Assembly: GCA_028690665.1 (NCBI GenBank)
Contig: JAQVAV010000002.1
Location: forward strand, 353,962-417,961
Direction of reading: 5' to 3'
Length of the DNA stretch: 64,000 nt
DNA from: Paludibacter sp.
GTDB lineage: Bacteria; Bacteroidota; Bacteroidia; Bacteroidales; Paludibacteraceae
In this document: positions 17,587 to 26,793 of the stretch, piece by piece
Layout: every line of letters starts with the position of its first letter
How positions within the stretch are numbered: position 1 is the first letter of the stretch
The notes under the pieces: generated by a model
What the model was told of the DNA's origin: nothing
Seen by the model: only the letters and a program-made list of their open reading frames with translations
Databases searched by the model: none
Position numbers and translations under genes: made by a program

Positions 17587-20031
17587 TTATTCCAAATCTA
17601 CTACGGTTATTCCGGCACCGCCAAATTGTACATGTTCGTCGCGATATTTTTTTACGCCGTGTACCGTTCCGAGATATTGACGGATAAGCTGGCGCAATGC
17701 TCCGGTACCTGTCCCGTGGAGAATGCGTACTGAAGCTACTCCGACCATAATGGCATCGTCGATAAAATAAGTTACAGCCTGTAGAGCTTCGTCACCGCGC
17801 ATACCACGGACATCAATGTCCGATTTAAAGCTCAGCTTACGCTGGCGGACTTCATCGGTCGTGGTTTTTCCCAGATTTTCAAACTTATTTTTTTCTTTTC
17901 TCAGTTGATTGTTGCTGACTGTTTCTAACTTAGAGAGTTTTACGGTCGATTTCAATTGCCCGAAAGCTACTATGGCCTGTTTGTCCTGAATTTCGATAAT
18001 TGTTCCTGTAGCTGTCTGACCTTTAAGCCGTACTGTACTTCCAACCACGATTTTTTTCTCCAAAGGGGAGACGGGCTGCGGGATTGGAACTTTTTTATGA
18101 TTGGGAGAAACATTTTTTTTTACCTCACCTGATGAAGAAGGGGCGGGGGTAATGTGTTTTTTGAAATCCTCAAAATCTTTTCTTATTTCTTTTGTTTTTT
18201 CTTTTTCTGCTTGGGCTTCTTTTATTTGCCGTATGGTGTTTTCTATTTTTGCATTCGTTTCATTTAAAAGATTTTGTGCGTCGTTTTTGGCTTGCTGCGT
18301 GATTTCTTTACGCTGTTTATCAATGGTCGACATTTCTGTCTCGTATTTGGCTAATGTAGCTTCCAATTTCTTTTCTTTCAGTCGGATGTCCCGGCGTTTA
18401 TTCTCCCAGTAACGTTTGTCCCGTGCAATATCCTGCAAATGTTTGTCGTAATCCATGCGGTCTGAACCTACTTTTTCGGCAGCTTCAGCAATCAGGTCTT
18501 CTGGTAATCCTATTTTACGGGCAATTTCCACGGCAAACGAACTTCCCGGATTCCCAATACTCAGTTGGAAAAGCGGCTGGAGGTGATGACGGTCGTAAAG
18601 CATGGCTCCGTTTACAATTCCCTCAGTGGCATCTGCATAAAGTTTCAGATTGGTGTAGTGTGTGGTAATAACGCCGAAAGTTTTATTCCGGTTGAACCGT
18701 TCAAGCGTGGCTTCGGCAATGGCGCCTCCTATGGTTGGTTCCGTGCCTGTCCCGAATTCATCAATCAGCAACAGGGTTTTGGGATTGCTGTGCCGAATAA
18801 AATATTTCATATTCATCAGATGAGAACTGTAAGTCGACAAGTCGTTTTCGATTGATTGTTCGTCGCCAATGTCGATAAACAGCCGTTCGAAAATGCCGGC
18901 CCGGCTGCTGTCGTGCACCGGAATTAATAATCCGCATTGCAACATGTATTGTAGCAAAACCACTGTTTTCAGACAAACGGACTTTCCTCCGGCATTAGGT
19001 CCTGAAATTAATAAAATACGTTGATTCTCATTCAAAACAATATCCAACGGGACAATTTCTTTGTGTTGCTTTTTGAGTGACAGAAACAGTAAAGGATGTT
19101 TTGCCTTGTTCCACTCCAACTGGCAAATGTTGTCAATGCGTGGGTTGATAGCGTTGATTTCTAATGCAAAAAGTGCTTTTGCGCGTAGAAAATCAATAAG
19201 ACCGAGAAAATCCTGCGAAGCAAAAATTTCTTCGGAATAAGGACGGACAAAGTTGGTAAACTCCACCAGAATGCGGATAATTTCGCGGCGTTCTTCTCCT
19301 TCGAGTTCGCGGATGCGATTGTTGGCTTCCACTACCTGTTGCGGTTCAATGAATACGGTTTTTCCGGTAGCCGATTCATCATGCACAATTCCGCTGATTT
19401 TTCGTTTAAAAGCCGGAGAAACAGGTAAAACCAGACGACCTTCGCGCATGGTAGGAGCCGCATCTTTTTCGACATAACCATCGGCCTGCGCCTGACGGAG
19501 AATAGCATTCAGTGTTCGCGATACAGAGTTTTCTACCTGTTGTATATCGTGCCGGATGTGTGCTAATTCCGTTGATGCATTATCCTTGATTTTACCGAAT
19601 TTATTGAGAATACTTTCAATTTTTTTTGAAATAAGCGGAAAGGTTTCGGTTCCGGGCAAAAGTTCTGACAGATACGGATAAGGTGTTTCTTCGTTACGTG
19701 AAAGAAATGCCACTAATTTTCGGACAGCTTCCAATGCCCGCCATAAACCAAATACTTCGGCTTCATCCAAAAATAAACCTTCGACCCGAACACGGGATAA
19801 TGCTTGACGGATATCGAAAAAATCGCCGATGGGCAAATCTTCCCCATCTGTAGTGAGCACGCTTACCATTTCGTTGGTCTCGTTAAGCTTACGGGTTATT
19901 TCTTCAAAATCGGTTGAAAATTCTATATGGTCTACCTGTTCCGCACCGAGCGAGCTGATACATTTTTCTTTCAGCAAGCGGCGGATGGTTGTAAAATCTG
20001 TTTTATGTTCGAAATGTTGTGGATAAAGCAT
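17587..20031 (-). CDS. mutS2: MutS2 (Smr-domain endonuclease/ribosome-rescue ATPase)
   Basis: An 814-residue protein of full length. It has a MutS-type lever/clamp region (about 1-310), an ABC ATPase with Walker A GPNAGGKSVCLKT (about 345) and Walker B LLIDEFGTGTEP, a long coiled-coil region (about 520-650) rich in Lys and Glu, and a C-terminal Smr domain starting DIDVRGMRGDEAL and containing the signature ILHGTGTGALR. MutS2 proteins suppress homologous recombination and, in some bacteria, act on collided ribosomes. The mismatch-reading domain of MutS1 is absent, as expected. Its ATG directly follows the GC-rich repeat at 20032-20060. It is divergent from hisB. Confidence 0.95.
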   Translation of the reverse strand: MLYPQHFEHKTDFTTIRRLLKEKCISSLGAEQVDHIEFSTDFEEITRKLNETNEMVSVLTTDGEDLPIGDFFDIRQALSRVRVEGLFLDEAEVFGLWRALEAVRKLVAFLSRNEETPYPYLSELLPGTETFPLISKKIESILNKFGKIKDNASTELAHIRHDIQQVENSVSRTLNAILRQAQADGYVEKDAAPTMREGRLVLPVSPAFKRKISGIVHDESATGKTVFIEPQQVVEANNRIRELEGEERREIIRILVEFTNFVRPYSEEIFASQDFLGLIDFLRAKALFALEINAINPRIDNICQLEWNKAKHPLLFLSLKKQHKEIVPLDIVLNENQRILLISGPNAGGKSVCLKTVVLLQYMLQCGLLIPVHDSSRAGIFERLFIDIGDEQSIENDLSTYSSHLMNMKYFIRHSNPKTLLLIDEFGTGTEPTIGGAIAEATLERFNRNKTFGVITTHYTNLKLYADATEGIVNGAMLYDRHHLQPLFQLSIGNPGSSFAVEIARKIGLPEDLIAEAAEKVGSDRMDYDKHLQDIARDKRYWENKRRDIRLKEKKLEATLAKYETEMSTIDKQRKEITQQAKNDAQNLLNETNAKIENTIRQIKEAQAEKEKTKEIRKDFEDFKKHITPAPSSSGEVKKNVSPNHKKVPIPQPVSPLEKKIVVGSTVRLKGQTATGTIIEIQDKQAIVAFGQLKSTVKLSKLETVSNNQLRKEKNKFENLGKTTTDEVRQRKLSFKSDIDVRGMRGDEALQAVTYFIDDAIMVGVASVRILHGTGTGALRQLIRQYLGTVHGVKKYRDEHVQFGGAGITVVDLE

Positions 20032-20060
20032 GTGACCCCTAATCCCTAAAGGGAGATAAT
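20032..20060 (-). repeat. Short GC-rich repeat abutting the mutS2 start codon
   Basis: On the minus strand it reads TCTCCCTTTAGGGA followed by TTAGGGGTCAC and then the ATG. This is nearly the same word, in the same position, as in front of the zinc ADH gene at 5212. Confidence 0.55.
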
Positions 20061-20279
20061 ATAATCAATTGTAATTTTTAAACTCAATTCTGTCTGGATG
20101 TTTAAATTATCAGGCAAAGATACTACTTCGAAATCCATTTCTGAAAATGTAAACTGTTTTTTATCTGAATCCCGGGGCGAGTTCCCCTGTTTTATCTATT
20201 TACAATTAATAAAAACAGGGCAGTAATATGTGTAGCCATAGAGAGAAATTCTCCATTTTCTTTTCCCGTAAAAATGAAC

Positions 20280-20287
20280 TATTTTTG
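20280..20287 (+). promoter_or_regulatory. Candidate -7 box of hisB (TATTTTTG)
   Basis: TATTTTTG fits TAnnTTTG, 33 bases before the ATG at 20321. It supports that ATG over an in-frame start at 20228, which would lie upstream of the promoter. Confidence 0.45.
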
Positions 20288-20320
20288 CAGCTAATTGTAT
20301 ATACAGATTTAAATAAATAT

Positions 20321-21451
20321 ATGCCCGATAATAAAAAGAAAGTGCTGTTTATCGACCGTGACGGAACCATCATTGTGGAGCCACCCGTAACTTTTCAGGT
20401 CGATTGTCTTGATCAAATTGAATTTTTGCCCGGAGTTATGCGCAATTTATACTTTATGCGCAAGAAACTTGATTTTGAATGGGCATTGGTGACCAATCAG
20501 GATGGTTTGGGTACGCTGGTTTATCCGCAGGCAAATTTTGATGCTGTGCAGAAAATGTTCCTTCAGATTTTGAAAGGCGAAGGAGTGGAGTTTGATAAAA
20601 TTTTCATTGATAAATCATTTCCAGAAGATAATCTCCCTACCCGCAAACCCGGAACCGGTATGCTGCAGGAGTATTTTTCGGATCAGTATGATCTTGCCGG
20701 TTCGTATGTGATTGGTGACCGGATTACTGATGTGGAACTGGCTAAAAATATGGGCTGTAAGGCCATATTCCTGAGTGAAAATGCCGATATTTTGGGGCAG
20801 AAAAATCTGACTGAATATTGTGCCCTGCAAACCAGCAGCTGGGATCGGGTTGCCGAATTTCTCTTTGCTGGAGAGCGTAAAGCCGTCGTGAAACGTACCA
20901 CGAAAGAAACAGATATTTTTATAGAACTGAATCTCGATGGTTCGGGGAAATGCAGTATCAGTACCGGCTTGAAGTTTTTCGACCACATGCTGGAGCAAAT
21001 CGGGAAACATTCAGGTTCCGACCTGACTATTCAGGTGAACGGCGATCTTGATGTGGACGAACATCATACCATTGAAGATACTGCATTGGCTTTGGGCGAA
21101 GCGCTCGGAAAAGCTTTGGGCGATAAACGAGGTATCGAACGTTACGGATTTTATTTGCCAATGGACGATTGTCTGTGCTCTGTGGCACTCGACTTCGGAG
21201 GTCGTCCGTGGTTAGTCTACGATGCCGAATTTAAACGTGAATATATTGGTGATATGCCTACGGAAATGATTTTGCATTTCTTTAAATCGTTGAGCGATGC
21301 AGCGCGTATGAATCTGAATATAAAAGCTGAAGGTGATAATGAACATCACAAGTTGGAAGGTATTTTTAAAGCTTTGGCCAAATCGATTAAAATGGCTGTG
21401 AAACGTGATATTTATCAATTTCAGCTGCCATCAACAAAAGGAGTGTTGTAA
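20321..21451 (+). CDS. hisB: Bifunctional histidinol-phosphatase / imidazoleglycerol-phosphate dehydratase
   Basis: The start chosen at 20321 gives 376 residues, the normal length for the fused enzyme. The frame is open back to 20228, but that extension has no homology to HisB. The N-terminal HAD phosphatase has [13 protein letters not shown] (residues 9-21) and [17 protein letters not shown]. The C-terminal IGPD domain (about 185-376) has the manganese-ligand His clusters [25 protein letters not shown] and [16 protein letters not shown]. It carries out two steps of histidine biosynthesis. No other his gene is nearby, so it stands outside the usual hisGDCB cluster. Confidence 0.95.
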   Translation: MPDNKKKVLFIDRDGTIIVEPPVTFQVDCLDQIEFLPGVMRNLYFMRKKLDFEWALVTNQDGLGTLVYPQANFDAVQKMFLQILKGEGVEFDKIFIDKSFPEDNLPTRKPGTGMLQEYFSDQYDLAGSYVIGDRITDVELAKNMGCKAIFLSENADILGQKNLTEYCALQTSSWDRVAEFLFAGERKAVVKRTTKETDIFIELNLDGSGKCSISTGLKFFDHMLEQIGKHSGSDLTIQVNGDLDVDEHHTIEDTALALGEALGKALGDKRGIERYGFYLPMDDCLCSVALDFGGRPWLVYDAEFKREYIGDMPTEMILHFFKSLSDAARMNLNIKAEGDNEHHKLEGIFKALAKSIKMAVKRDIYQFQLPSTKGVL

Positions 21452-21464
21452 ACGAAAAATTTCA

Positions 21465-23069
21465 ATGAAATCATTTTTTAAAATTGCTGCGTTATTGTTG
21501 TTTTTGGGGCTTAGTACATTTAAAACAGCAGCGCAATCAAATCCGGCTGACCGTCCGCGTCTGGTAGTTGGTATCATGGTTGACGGACTTCAGCAACGGC
21601 ATATTGACCGCCTTTGGAGCTATTTCGAACCGAATGGGCTGAAAAAGATTATCAGTCAGGGTAAAGTTTGCAATAATGTGAGTTATAATGCCGTTTCAGG
21701 GGGAAATACTTCTGATATTGCTACGGTTATGACTGGTTCTGTTCCTTTTTATCATGGTATCAGTGGTGATTTTTTTTATGATAAAACAACGGAAAAAGTG
21801 CAGTCGACCATTGCTGACGATGAGCAGATAGGAATTGGCACTACCGATAAAGTTTCTGCCCACAATTTGCTGTCGGGCACTTTTACCGATGAATTGATGA
21901 TGGCATATCCCGAAAAGGCCAAATGTTTTGCTGTAGGAATTGATGCCGGTGCGACTATTATGATGGGCGGGCATACGGCAAACAGTGTTGCCTGGATAGA
22001 CGATATTTATCTGAAATGGGTTACAACCGGTTATTTTCAGGACGGACTGCCGGAAGAAGCCGATCAAATGAATGTTGACGGAACCTTTAAAAATTTGGCA
22101 TCCCGTCTGTGGAAACCTATGTATGCCATTAATACATACGTTACTTCTCAGGGAAATCGTCAGGAGGCTTTCAGTTATAATCCTACTGATCGTAAAACAA
22201 AAGGTTCGTCCTCTACGTTGCTGAAAAGAACTCCGGCTGCTAATACATTAGTGGCGGAACTTGCAGGTAAAATAGTTGAAAATGAAAAGTTGGGTGTTGA
22301 TAATGTGCCGGATGCACTGATGTTGCAGTTTACCGTCAGGGCACCGAATGAAAAATTTTTTTCACTTCAATCTCCCGAAAAAGAAGATATGTATTTGCGC
22401 TTGGACAGAGATATTCAGACGCTTTTGAAAAAAATAGATGAGAAAGTGGGTTTGTCGAATACATTGGTTTATTTATATTCCAATCAGACTGATGTCCATT
22501 CTCCATCGGAGTTGGGAGACAATCATATCCCGGCCGGATATTTTAGTGCGAACCGTTCGATGGCTTTGGTTAATACATATTTAATGGCTTTGTACGGACA
22601 GGAACGTTGGATAACAGGATATTATGCCAAGAATATTTATCTGAACAAGGCAAAAATAGAAGAGAAAAAACTAAATCTGCGACAATTTCAACAAACAGTT
22701 GCTGATTTTATGCTCGAATTTGCAGGAGTACAATCGGCCTATCCGGCTTCACAGGTTTTGACCATGCCGGGAAACTCTCAGTCGGATGCGAATCGTTTAC
22801 GCAATTCATACAACAAATCGACAATTGGCGATGTTGTGATAACTTTGATGCCCGGTTGGCTTGAAGTAGATGAAAAGTTACAGCCCGTTGGCGAGTCGAA
22901 TGCCATCATAACCTACACGCCTTTGTATTTTTATGGTTGGCAAATTAAACAGGGTACGGTGAAGGAATCTTATCAGGTGACGGATATTGCTCCGACAATA
23001 TCCCGGATTTTAAATATTCCGATGCCTAATGCCTGTATCGGAAAACCAATGAAAGAAATTGTTGAGTAA
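21465..23069 (+). CDS. Alkaline-phosphatase-superfamily phosphodiesterase/phosphomonoesterase, exported
   Basis: From the ATG at 21465 the protein has 534 residues and opens with a clear signal peptide (KIAALLLFLGLSTFKTAAQS); an in-frame codon at 21405 would bury it. It has superfamily metal-site motifs: MVDGLQQ (first Asp), a nucleophile loop SGGNTSDIATVMTGSVP with Thr or Ser near 95, HGISGDFF, and a later DVHSPSELGDNHIP with metal-binding His/Asp. It resembles the PafA and nucleotide pyrophosphatase/phosphodiesterase groups, which release phosphate from esters in the periplasm. The start lies 13 bases after the hisB stop and malY follows 15 bases after its own stop, so the three genes are probably co-transcribed. 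Confidence 0.8.
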   Translation: MKSFFKIAALLLFLGLSTFKTAAQSNPADRPRLVVGIMVDGLQQRHIDRLWSYFEPNGLKKIISQGKVCNNVSYNAVSGGNTSDIATVMTGSVPFYHGISGDFFYDKTTEKVQSTIADDEQIGIGTTDKVSAHNLLSGTFTDELMMAYPEKAKCFAVGIDAGATIMMGGHTANSVAWIDDIYLKWVTTGYFQDGLPEEADQMNVDGTFKNLASRLWKPMYAINTYVTSQGNRQEAFSYNPTDRKTKGSSSTLLKRTPAANTLVAELAGKIVENEKLGVDNVPDALMLQFTVRAPNEKFFSLQSPEKEDMYLRLDRDIQTLLKKIDEKVGLSNTLVYLYSNQTDVHSPSELGDNHIPAGYFSANRSMALVNTYLMALYGQERWITGYYAKNIYLNKAKIEEKKLNLRQFQQTVADFMLEFAGVQSAYPASQVLTMPGNSQSDANRLRNSYNKSTIGDVVITLMPGWLEVDEKLQPVGESNAIITYTPLYFYGWQIKQGTVKESYQVTDIAPTISRILNIPMPNACIGKPMKEIVE

Positions 23070-23084
23070 AATAAAAAGTAGAAG

Positions 23085-24260
23085 ATGTATAATTTTGATG
23101 AAATAATCGACCGCAAGGGAACGAATGCAGTAAAAATCGAACGCTGTAACGCCTTGTTTGGAACAGAAAATGTGTTGCCGCTTTGGGTGGCTGATATGGA
23201 TTTCCGCACTCCGGATTGTATTTTAAATGCTATCCGTACCCGTTTGGAACATCCTGTTTTAGGTTATACGTTGCCTGACAAAGATTTTTATCCCGAGACA
23301 CAAAAATGGATTTCATCTCATCATAACTGGCCGTTGAAAAAAGAATGGATTGGTTTCCTGCCGGGAATTGTGCCCGGATTGGCTTTTACAGTTCAGAGTC
23401 TTACTTCTCCCGGCGATGAGGTTATCGTGCAACCTCCGGTATATTATCCATTTTTCAATGTGGTGAAAAATAATGGTCGTACATTGGTTTATAATCAGTT
23501 GAAGAAAATTGACGGGAAATACGTGATGGATTACGATGATTTGGAAAAACGTTTTACTGATAAAACGAAATTGCTCATTTTATGCAATCCTCATAATCCG
23601 GGTGGACGTGTGTGGACAAAAGAAGAGCTGAAAAAATTTGCCGGTATTTGCGAAAAACATAATGTAACCATCGTCTCCGACGAAATTCATGCTGATATGG
23701 TGTTGCCCGGAAATATTGCCCATACACCTTTTGCCTCGGTCTCGGAATGGGCCGAAAACAATACGGTAACTTTTATGGCTCCTACCAAGGTGTTCAATAT
23801 GCCGGGCCTGATAAGTTCGGCTTATATTATTGCCAATTCCGTTTTGCGTAAGAAATTTGCTGATTTTCTGGAAGCTTCCGAAATGAATGCGGGCAATATT
23901 TTTGCTTATACCGGGGCACTTGCGGCTTACAAAAATGGAGAACCATGGAGAGTGGAAATGCTGAAATATGTTCAGGGAAATGTTGATTTTGTAGCGGATT
24001 ATCTAAAGAAAAATATTCCTCAAATTGTACCAATGCTTCCGGAAGCATCATTTTTAGTCTGGCTCGATTGTAAAGGGTTGGGTATGGAAACCGATGAGCT
24101 GCACAGGTTTTTTTCGTTTGAAGCTGGGCTTGGTCTCAACAAAGGAACTGTTTTCGGCCCGGGAGGTGAATATCATTTGCGCATGAATGTGGCATGTTCA
24201 CGTAAGGTACTGCAACAGGCTATGGAACAATTGAAAACTGCTGTTGATAAATTAGGATAA
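23085..24260 (+). CDS. MalY/PatB-family PLP-dependent C-S lyase (cystathionine beta-lyase type)
   Basis: A 391-residue fold-type I aminotransferase-like enzyme. It has LPLWVADMDFRTPDCIL (residues 24-40), typical of the MalY/PatB family, the substrate-loop region NPHNPGGRVWTKEEL, SDEIHADMVLPG, and a PLP-Lys site FMAPTKVFNMPGL in which Lys takes the expected position. C-terminal Arg is in YHLRMNVACSR. Such enzymes cleave C-S bonds of cystathionine or cysteine conjugates, giving pyruvate, ammonia and a thiol. It probably shares a transcript with the phosphatase gene upstream and ung downstream (11-base gap). Confidence 0.88.
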   Translation: MYNFDEIIDRKGTNAVKIERCNALFGTENVLPLWVADMDFRTPDCILNAIRTRLEHPVLGYTLPDKDFYPETQKWISSHHNWPLKKEWIGFLPGIVPGLAFTVQSLTSPGDEVIVQPPVYYPFFNVVKNNGRTLVYNQLKKIDGKYVMDYDDLEKRFTDKTKLLILCNPHNPGGRVWTKEELKKFAGICEKHNVTIVSDEIHADMVLPGNIAHTPFASVSEWAENNTVTFMAPTKVFNMPGLISSAYIIANSVLRKKFADFLEASEMNAGNIFAYTGALAAYKNGEPWRVEMLKYVQGNVDFVADYLKKNIPQIVPMLPEASFLVWLDCKGLGMETDELHRFFSFEAGLGLNKGTVFGPGGEYHLRMNVACSRKVLQQAMEQLKTAVDKLG

Positions 24261-24271
24261 ATACATGAATT

Positions 24272-24934
24272 ATGGATGTGAAAATTGAAACAGGCTGGAA
24301 ACAGGCATTACAACCTGAATTTGATAAAGATTATTTTGTGCAGTTGACGGATTTTGTGCGTAATGAATACAAAACAAGAAAAATCTTTCCTCCGGCTTCC
24401 CTTATTTTCAATGCTTTCGATCAATGTCCGTACGACAATGTGAAAGTAGTAATAATAGGGCAGGATCCGTATCATGGTGTTGGTCAGGCTCACGGACTTT
24501 GTTTTTCGGTAAATGACGGAATTGAATTTCCTCCCTCGCTGATGAATATATTTAAAGAAATAGAACGCGATTTGGGACAACCGATGCCCGCAACGGGAAA
24601 TCTTACCCGTTGGGCGCAGCAGGGTGTTCTGTTATTGAATGCTACACTTACTGTTCAGGCACATTGTGCCGGTTCTCACCAAAACAGAGGCTGGGAACAG
24701 TTTACAGATGAAGTTATCCGTAAATTAGCTTCCGAAAAAGAAAATCTGGTTTTTATACTTTGGGGTAGTTATGCTCAAAGAAAAGGTCAGGTTATCGACC
24801 CGAACAAGCATTTGGTTTTAAAAGCTGTTCATCCATCCCCACTTTCGGCTTATCGTGGTTTTATTGGCTGTGGACATTTCTCGGCTGCCAATCAATATCT
24901 TATTCAACATGGCAAGTCACCAGTGGTGTGGTGA
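24272..24934 (+). CDS. ung: Uracil-DNA glycosylase, family 1
   Basis: A 220-residue enzyme of normal size with the family 1 motifs [18 protein letters not shown] (catalytic Asp near residue 65) and [18 protein letters not shown] (catalytic His near 187), plus the uracil-pocket Asn in LLLNATLTV. It removes uracil from DNA as the first step of base-excision repair. It follows the C-S lyase gene by 11 bases and is probably the last gene of that transcript. Confidence 0.97.
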   Translation: MDVKIETGWKQALQPEFDKDYFVQLTDFVRNEYKTRKIFPPASLIFNAFDQCPYDNVKVVIIGQDPYHGVGQAHGLCFSVNDGIEFPPSLMNIFKEIERDLGQPMPATGNLTRWAQQGVLLLNATLTVQAHCAGSHQNRGWEQFTDEVIRKLASEKENLVFILWGSYAQRKGQVIDPNKHLVLKAVHPSPLSAYRGFIGCGHFSAANQYLIQHGKSPVVW

Positions 24935-25010
24935 TTGGTTGTTGAATTTAGAGTTCTCGGCACGAAATATTAAAAACAATTTATGTAAATTAATCTCTTT
25001 GTAATGTGTA

Positions 25011-25039
25011 TTGCAATTGATGTATTTTTAGTAGTTTTG
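25011..25039 (+). promoter_or_regulatory. Candidate promoter of the ICMT-like gene
   Basis: TTG (25011-25013), 18 bases, then TAGTTTTG (25032-25039) is close to the Bacteroidetes pattern (spacing one short). The ATG follows 23 bases downstream. Confidence 0.45.
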
Positions 25040-25062
25040 CGGTCACAAATAAAACTGAAAAT

Positions 25063-25815
25063 ATGGCATTACAAGAAGAGTTTGAATCTCAGGGTAACTT
25101 TTTATTCCGTTATCGGAGTTTTTTACCGTTATTTATAATATTAGCGGGTATTGCAGTTTTTATTTTCAATCATTTTGATGAAAATAAAAACACTATGCTT
25201 AACTACGATATGGTAGAGTCTTTTAGCTTATTAATGTCGTTTACAGGTTTGGGCATACGAGTTTATACGGTTGGACACGCGCCGGCCAACACTTCTGGAA
25301 GAAATACGAAAGAAGGTCAGATTGCAGAAGAACTGAATACAACAGGTATTTATTCTGTGGTACGTCACCCGTTGTATCTCGGCAACTTTTTTATGTGGCT
25401 GGGACCGGCTATTCTTACAGAAGATTTTTGGTTCGTTATTTCGTTTATATTATTCTACGGACTCTATTATGAACGAATAATGTATGCAGAGGAGCAGTTC
25501 CTCCGTAAAAAATTTGGTTCGGTTTATACAGAGTGGGCTGCTCGTGTGCCTGCTATCGTTCCTGCTCTGACAGGTTTTATAGAACCTAAATATCAATTCA
25601 GTATCAAAAAAGTTTTAAGGAAAGAGAAAAATGGATTACTGGCTATATTTGTCTTGTTATTCGTTTTTCATAATTTATGCTATTCGTTTCAACAACAACA
25701 AATTACGATTGCTTTTGACTGGGTGTTATGGACGATGATTGCTGCTGCAATTATCTATTTTGTTTTGAGATTTATGCGGCGGAAAACAAACTTGTTAAAT
25801 GAAGATGGAAGATAA
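25063..25815 (+). CDS. Isoprenylcysteine carboxyl methyltransferase (ICMT/PEMT)-family membrane protein
   Basis: A 250-residue polytopic protein with about five hydrophobic segments (near 20-38, 57-75, 110-145, 185-205 and 215-235). The family core is visible: the SAM-binding GIYSVVRHPLYLGNFFMWLG segment (about 100-120) and a later Glu-rich YERIMYAEEQFLRKKFG with the conserved E/YxxW end (YTEWAARVPA). Family members methylate prenylcysteine, phospholipids or small molecules at the membrane. Bacterial members are largely uncharacterised, and the substrate is unknown here. It stands alone between ung and the PUL. Confidence 0.75.
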   Translation: MALQEEFESQGNFLFRYRSFLPLFIILAGIAVFIFNHFDENKNTMLNYDMVESFSLLMSFTGLGIRVYTVGHAPANTSGRNTKEGQIAEELNTTGIYSVVRHPLYLGNFFMWLGPAILTEDFWFVISFILFYGLYYERIMYAEEQFLRKKFGSVYTEWAARVPAIVPALTGFIEPKYQFSIKKVLRKEKNGLLAIFVLLFVFHNLCYSFQQQQITIAFDWVLWTMIAAAIIYFVLRFMRRKTNLLNEDGR

Positions 25816-25849
25816 GAGAAGGTAAATTTTTTATCATCTATCTCTTATC
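25811..25849 (+). terminator. Weak hairpin at the end of the ICMT-like gene
   Basis: GATAAGAGA and TCTCTTATC are perfectly complementary around a 21-base loop, overlapping the stop codon. Only ATTATTG follows, so termination would be weak. Confidence 0.35.
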
Positions 25850-26026
25850 ATTATTGTACAATACTGATATTTTTACGCAAAGCCTGTTTCGTGCGGATTC
25901 TTGTATTTGATTTCTTCAATAAAATGGACTTTTGAAAACGTCATACACTTGTAATCTTTTATTTATTTTGCCCTCCAGAAAAGAACAGTTTTGTTTTATA
26001 CATTATCCGATTTCATGAAATTTGTG

Positions 26027-26034
26027 TAAGTTTG
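26027..26034 (+). promoter_or_regulatory. Candidate -7 box of the ECF sigma gene (TAAGTTTG)
   Basis: TAAGTTTG matches TAnnTTTG and lies 16 bases before the sigma-factor ATG, so the leader would be very short. No -33 TTG is at normal spacing. Confidence 0.45.
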
Positions 26035-26050
26035 CGCAAAACATGGAAAA

Positions 26051-26632
26051 ATGTTAGAGACAAAATCTATTGAAAAACAATATATTTTAGAATTAAAAAG
26101 AGGCTCCTATAAAGCGTTTGATATCATATACTCAATGTATGTACAACGGCTTTACGGGTTTATTTTTAAGCTAACAAAATCGGAAGAAGAAACGAAAGAG
26201 ATAGTTCAGGAGACATTCGTAAAGTTATGGACGTCAAGGGATAATATATCTACTGAGACTTCTTTTCAATCGTACTTGTTTACTATCGCAAAAAATTCTG
26301 CTATTAATAAATTTCGGGCTACAGTAAATTCTCCTGTTTTTGTTGATTATATTCATTATTTGAATGAAGATAAACTTTCGGAAAACAATATTGCTCAATT
26401 ATTAGATTACGACGATTTCAGAAGCAGACTTGAGCATGCTAAAAAATATTTGTCAAATTCTCAATTGAATATTTTCGAACTTTGTAAAGAACTCGGATAT
26501 ACCAATGCAGACGCCGCAGAAAAATTGAATCTCAGTGAACAGACAATTAAAAATCAATTATCTGCTGCTCTTAAAATTCTTCGCGAAAAGATGAGTTCAA
26601 GCGCATTCCTTTTTGCAATTTTCTTTCTCTAA
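26051..26632 (+). CDS. RNA polymerase ECF sigma factor (PUL-associated)
   Basis: A 193-residue sigma-70-family ECF factor. Region 2 covers about residues 20-90 (YSMYVQRLYGFIFKLTKSEE, then EIVQETFVKLW) and region 4 covers about 130-180 (DAAEKLNLSEQTIKNQLSAA, the HTH). It carries the hydrophobic C-terminal tail common in Bacteroidetes PUL sigma factors (SSAFLFAIFFL). With the FecR gene downstream it should switch on susCD and the enzyme genes when the SusC-type transporter signals that substrate is present. Confidence 0.93.
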   Translation: MLETKSIEKQYILELKRGSYKAFDIIYSMYVQRLYGFIFKLTKSEEETKEIVQETFVKLWTSRDNISTETSFQSYLFTIAKNSAINKFRATVNSPVFVDYIHYLNEDKLSENNIAQLLDYDDFRSRLEHAKKYLSNSQLNIFELCKELGYTNADAAEKLNLSEQTIKNQLSAALKILREKMSSSAFLFAIFFL

Positions 26633-26793
26633 AAGAATTTATAAGGAAATCAACGTATTTTCTTACAAATTCAGTGATTCTATTCTCCATAAAATTCCCC
26701 AATTTTACAGCTGAATCTATTTTTTCGAAAAAAAATCATTTTTTTTCGGTACTTTTTATTTCCCTGATTGTATAACTATATAGACGATAAAAT

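Noticed and set aside
20228..20320. In-frame N-terminal extension of HisB
   Set aside because: The extension has no HisB homology, starts upstream of the likely -7 box at 20280, and the ATG at 20321 gives the usual length.
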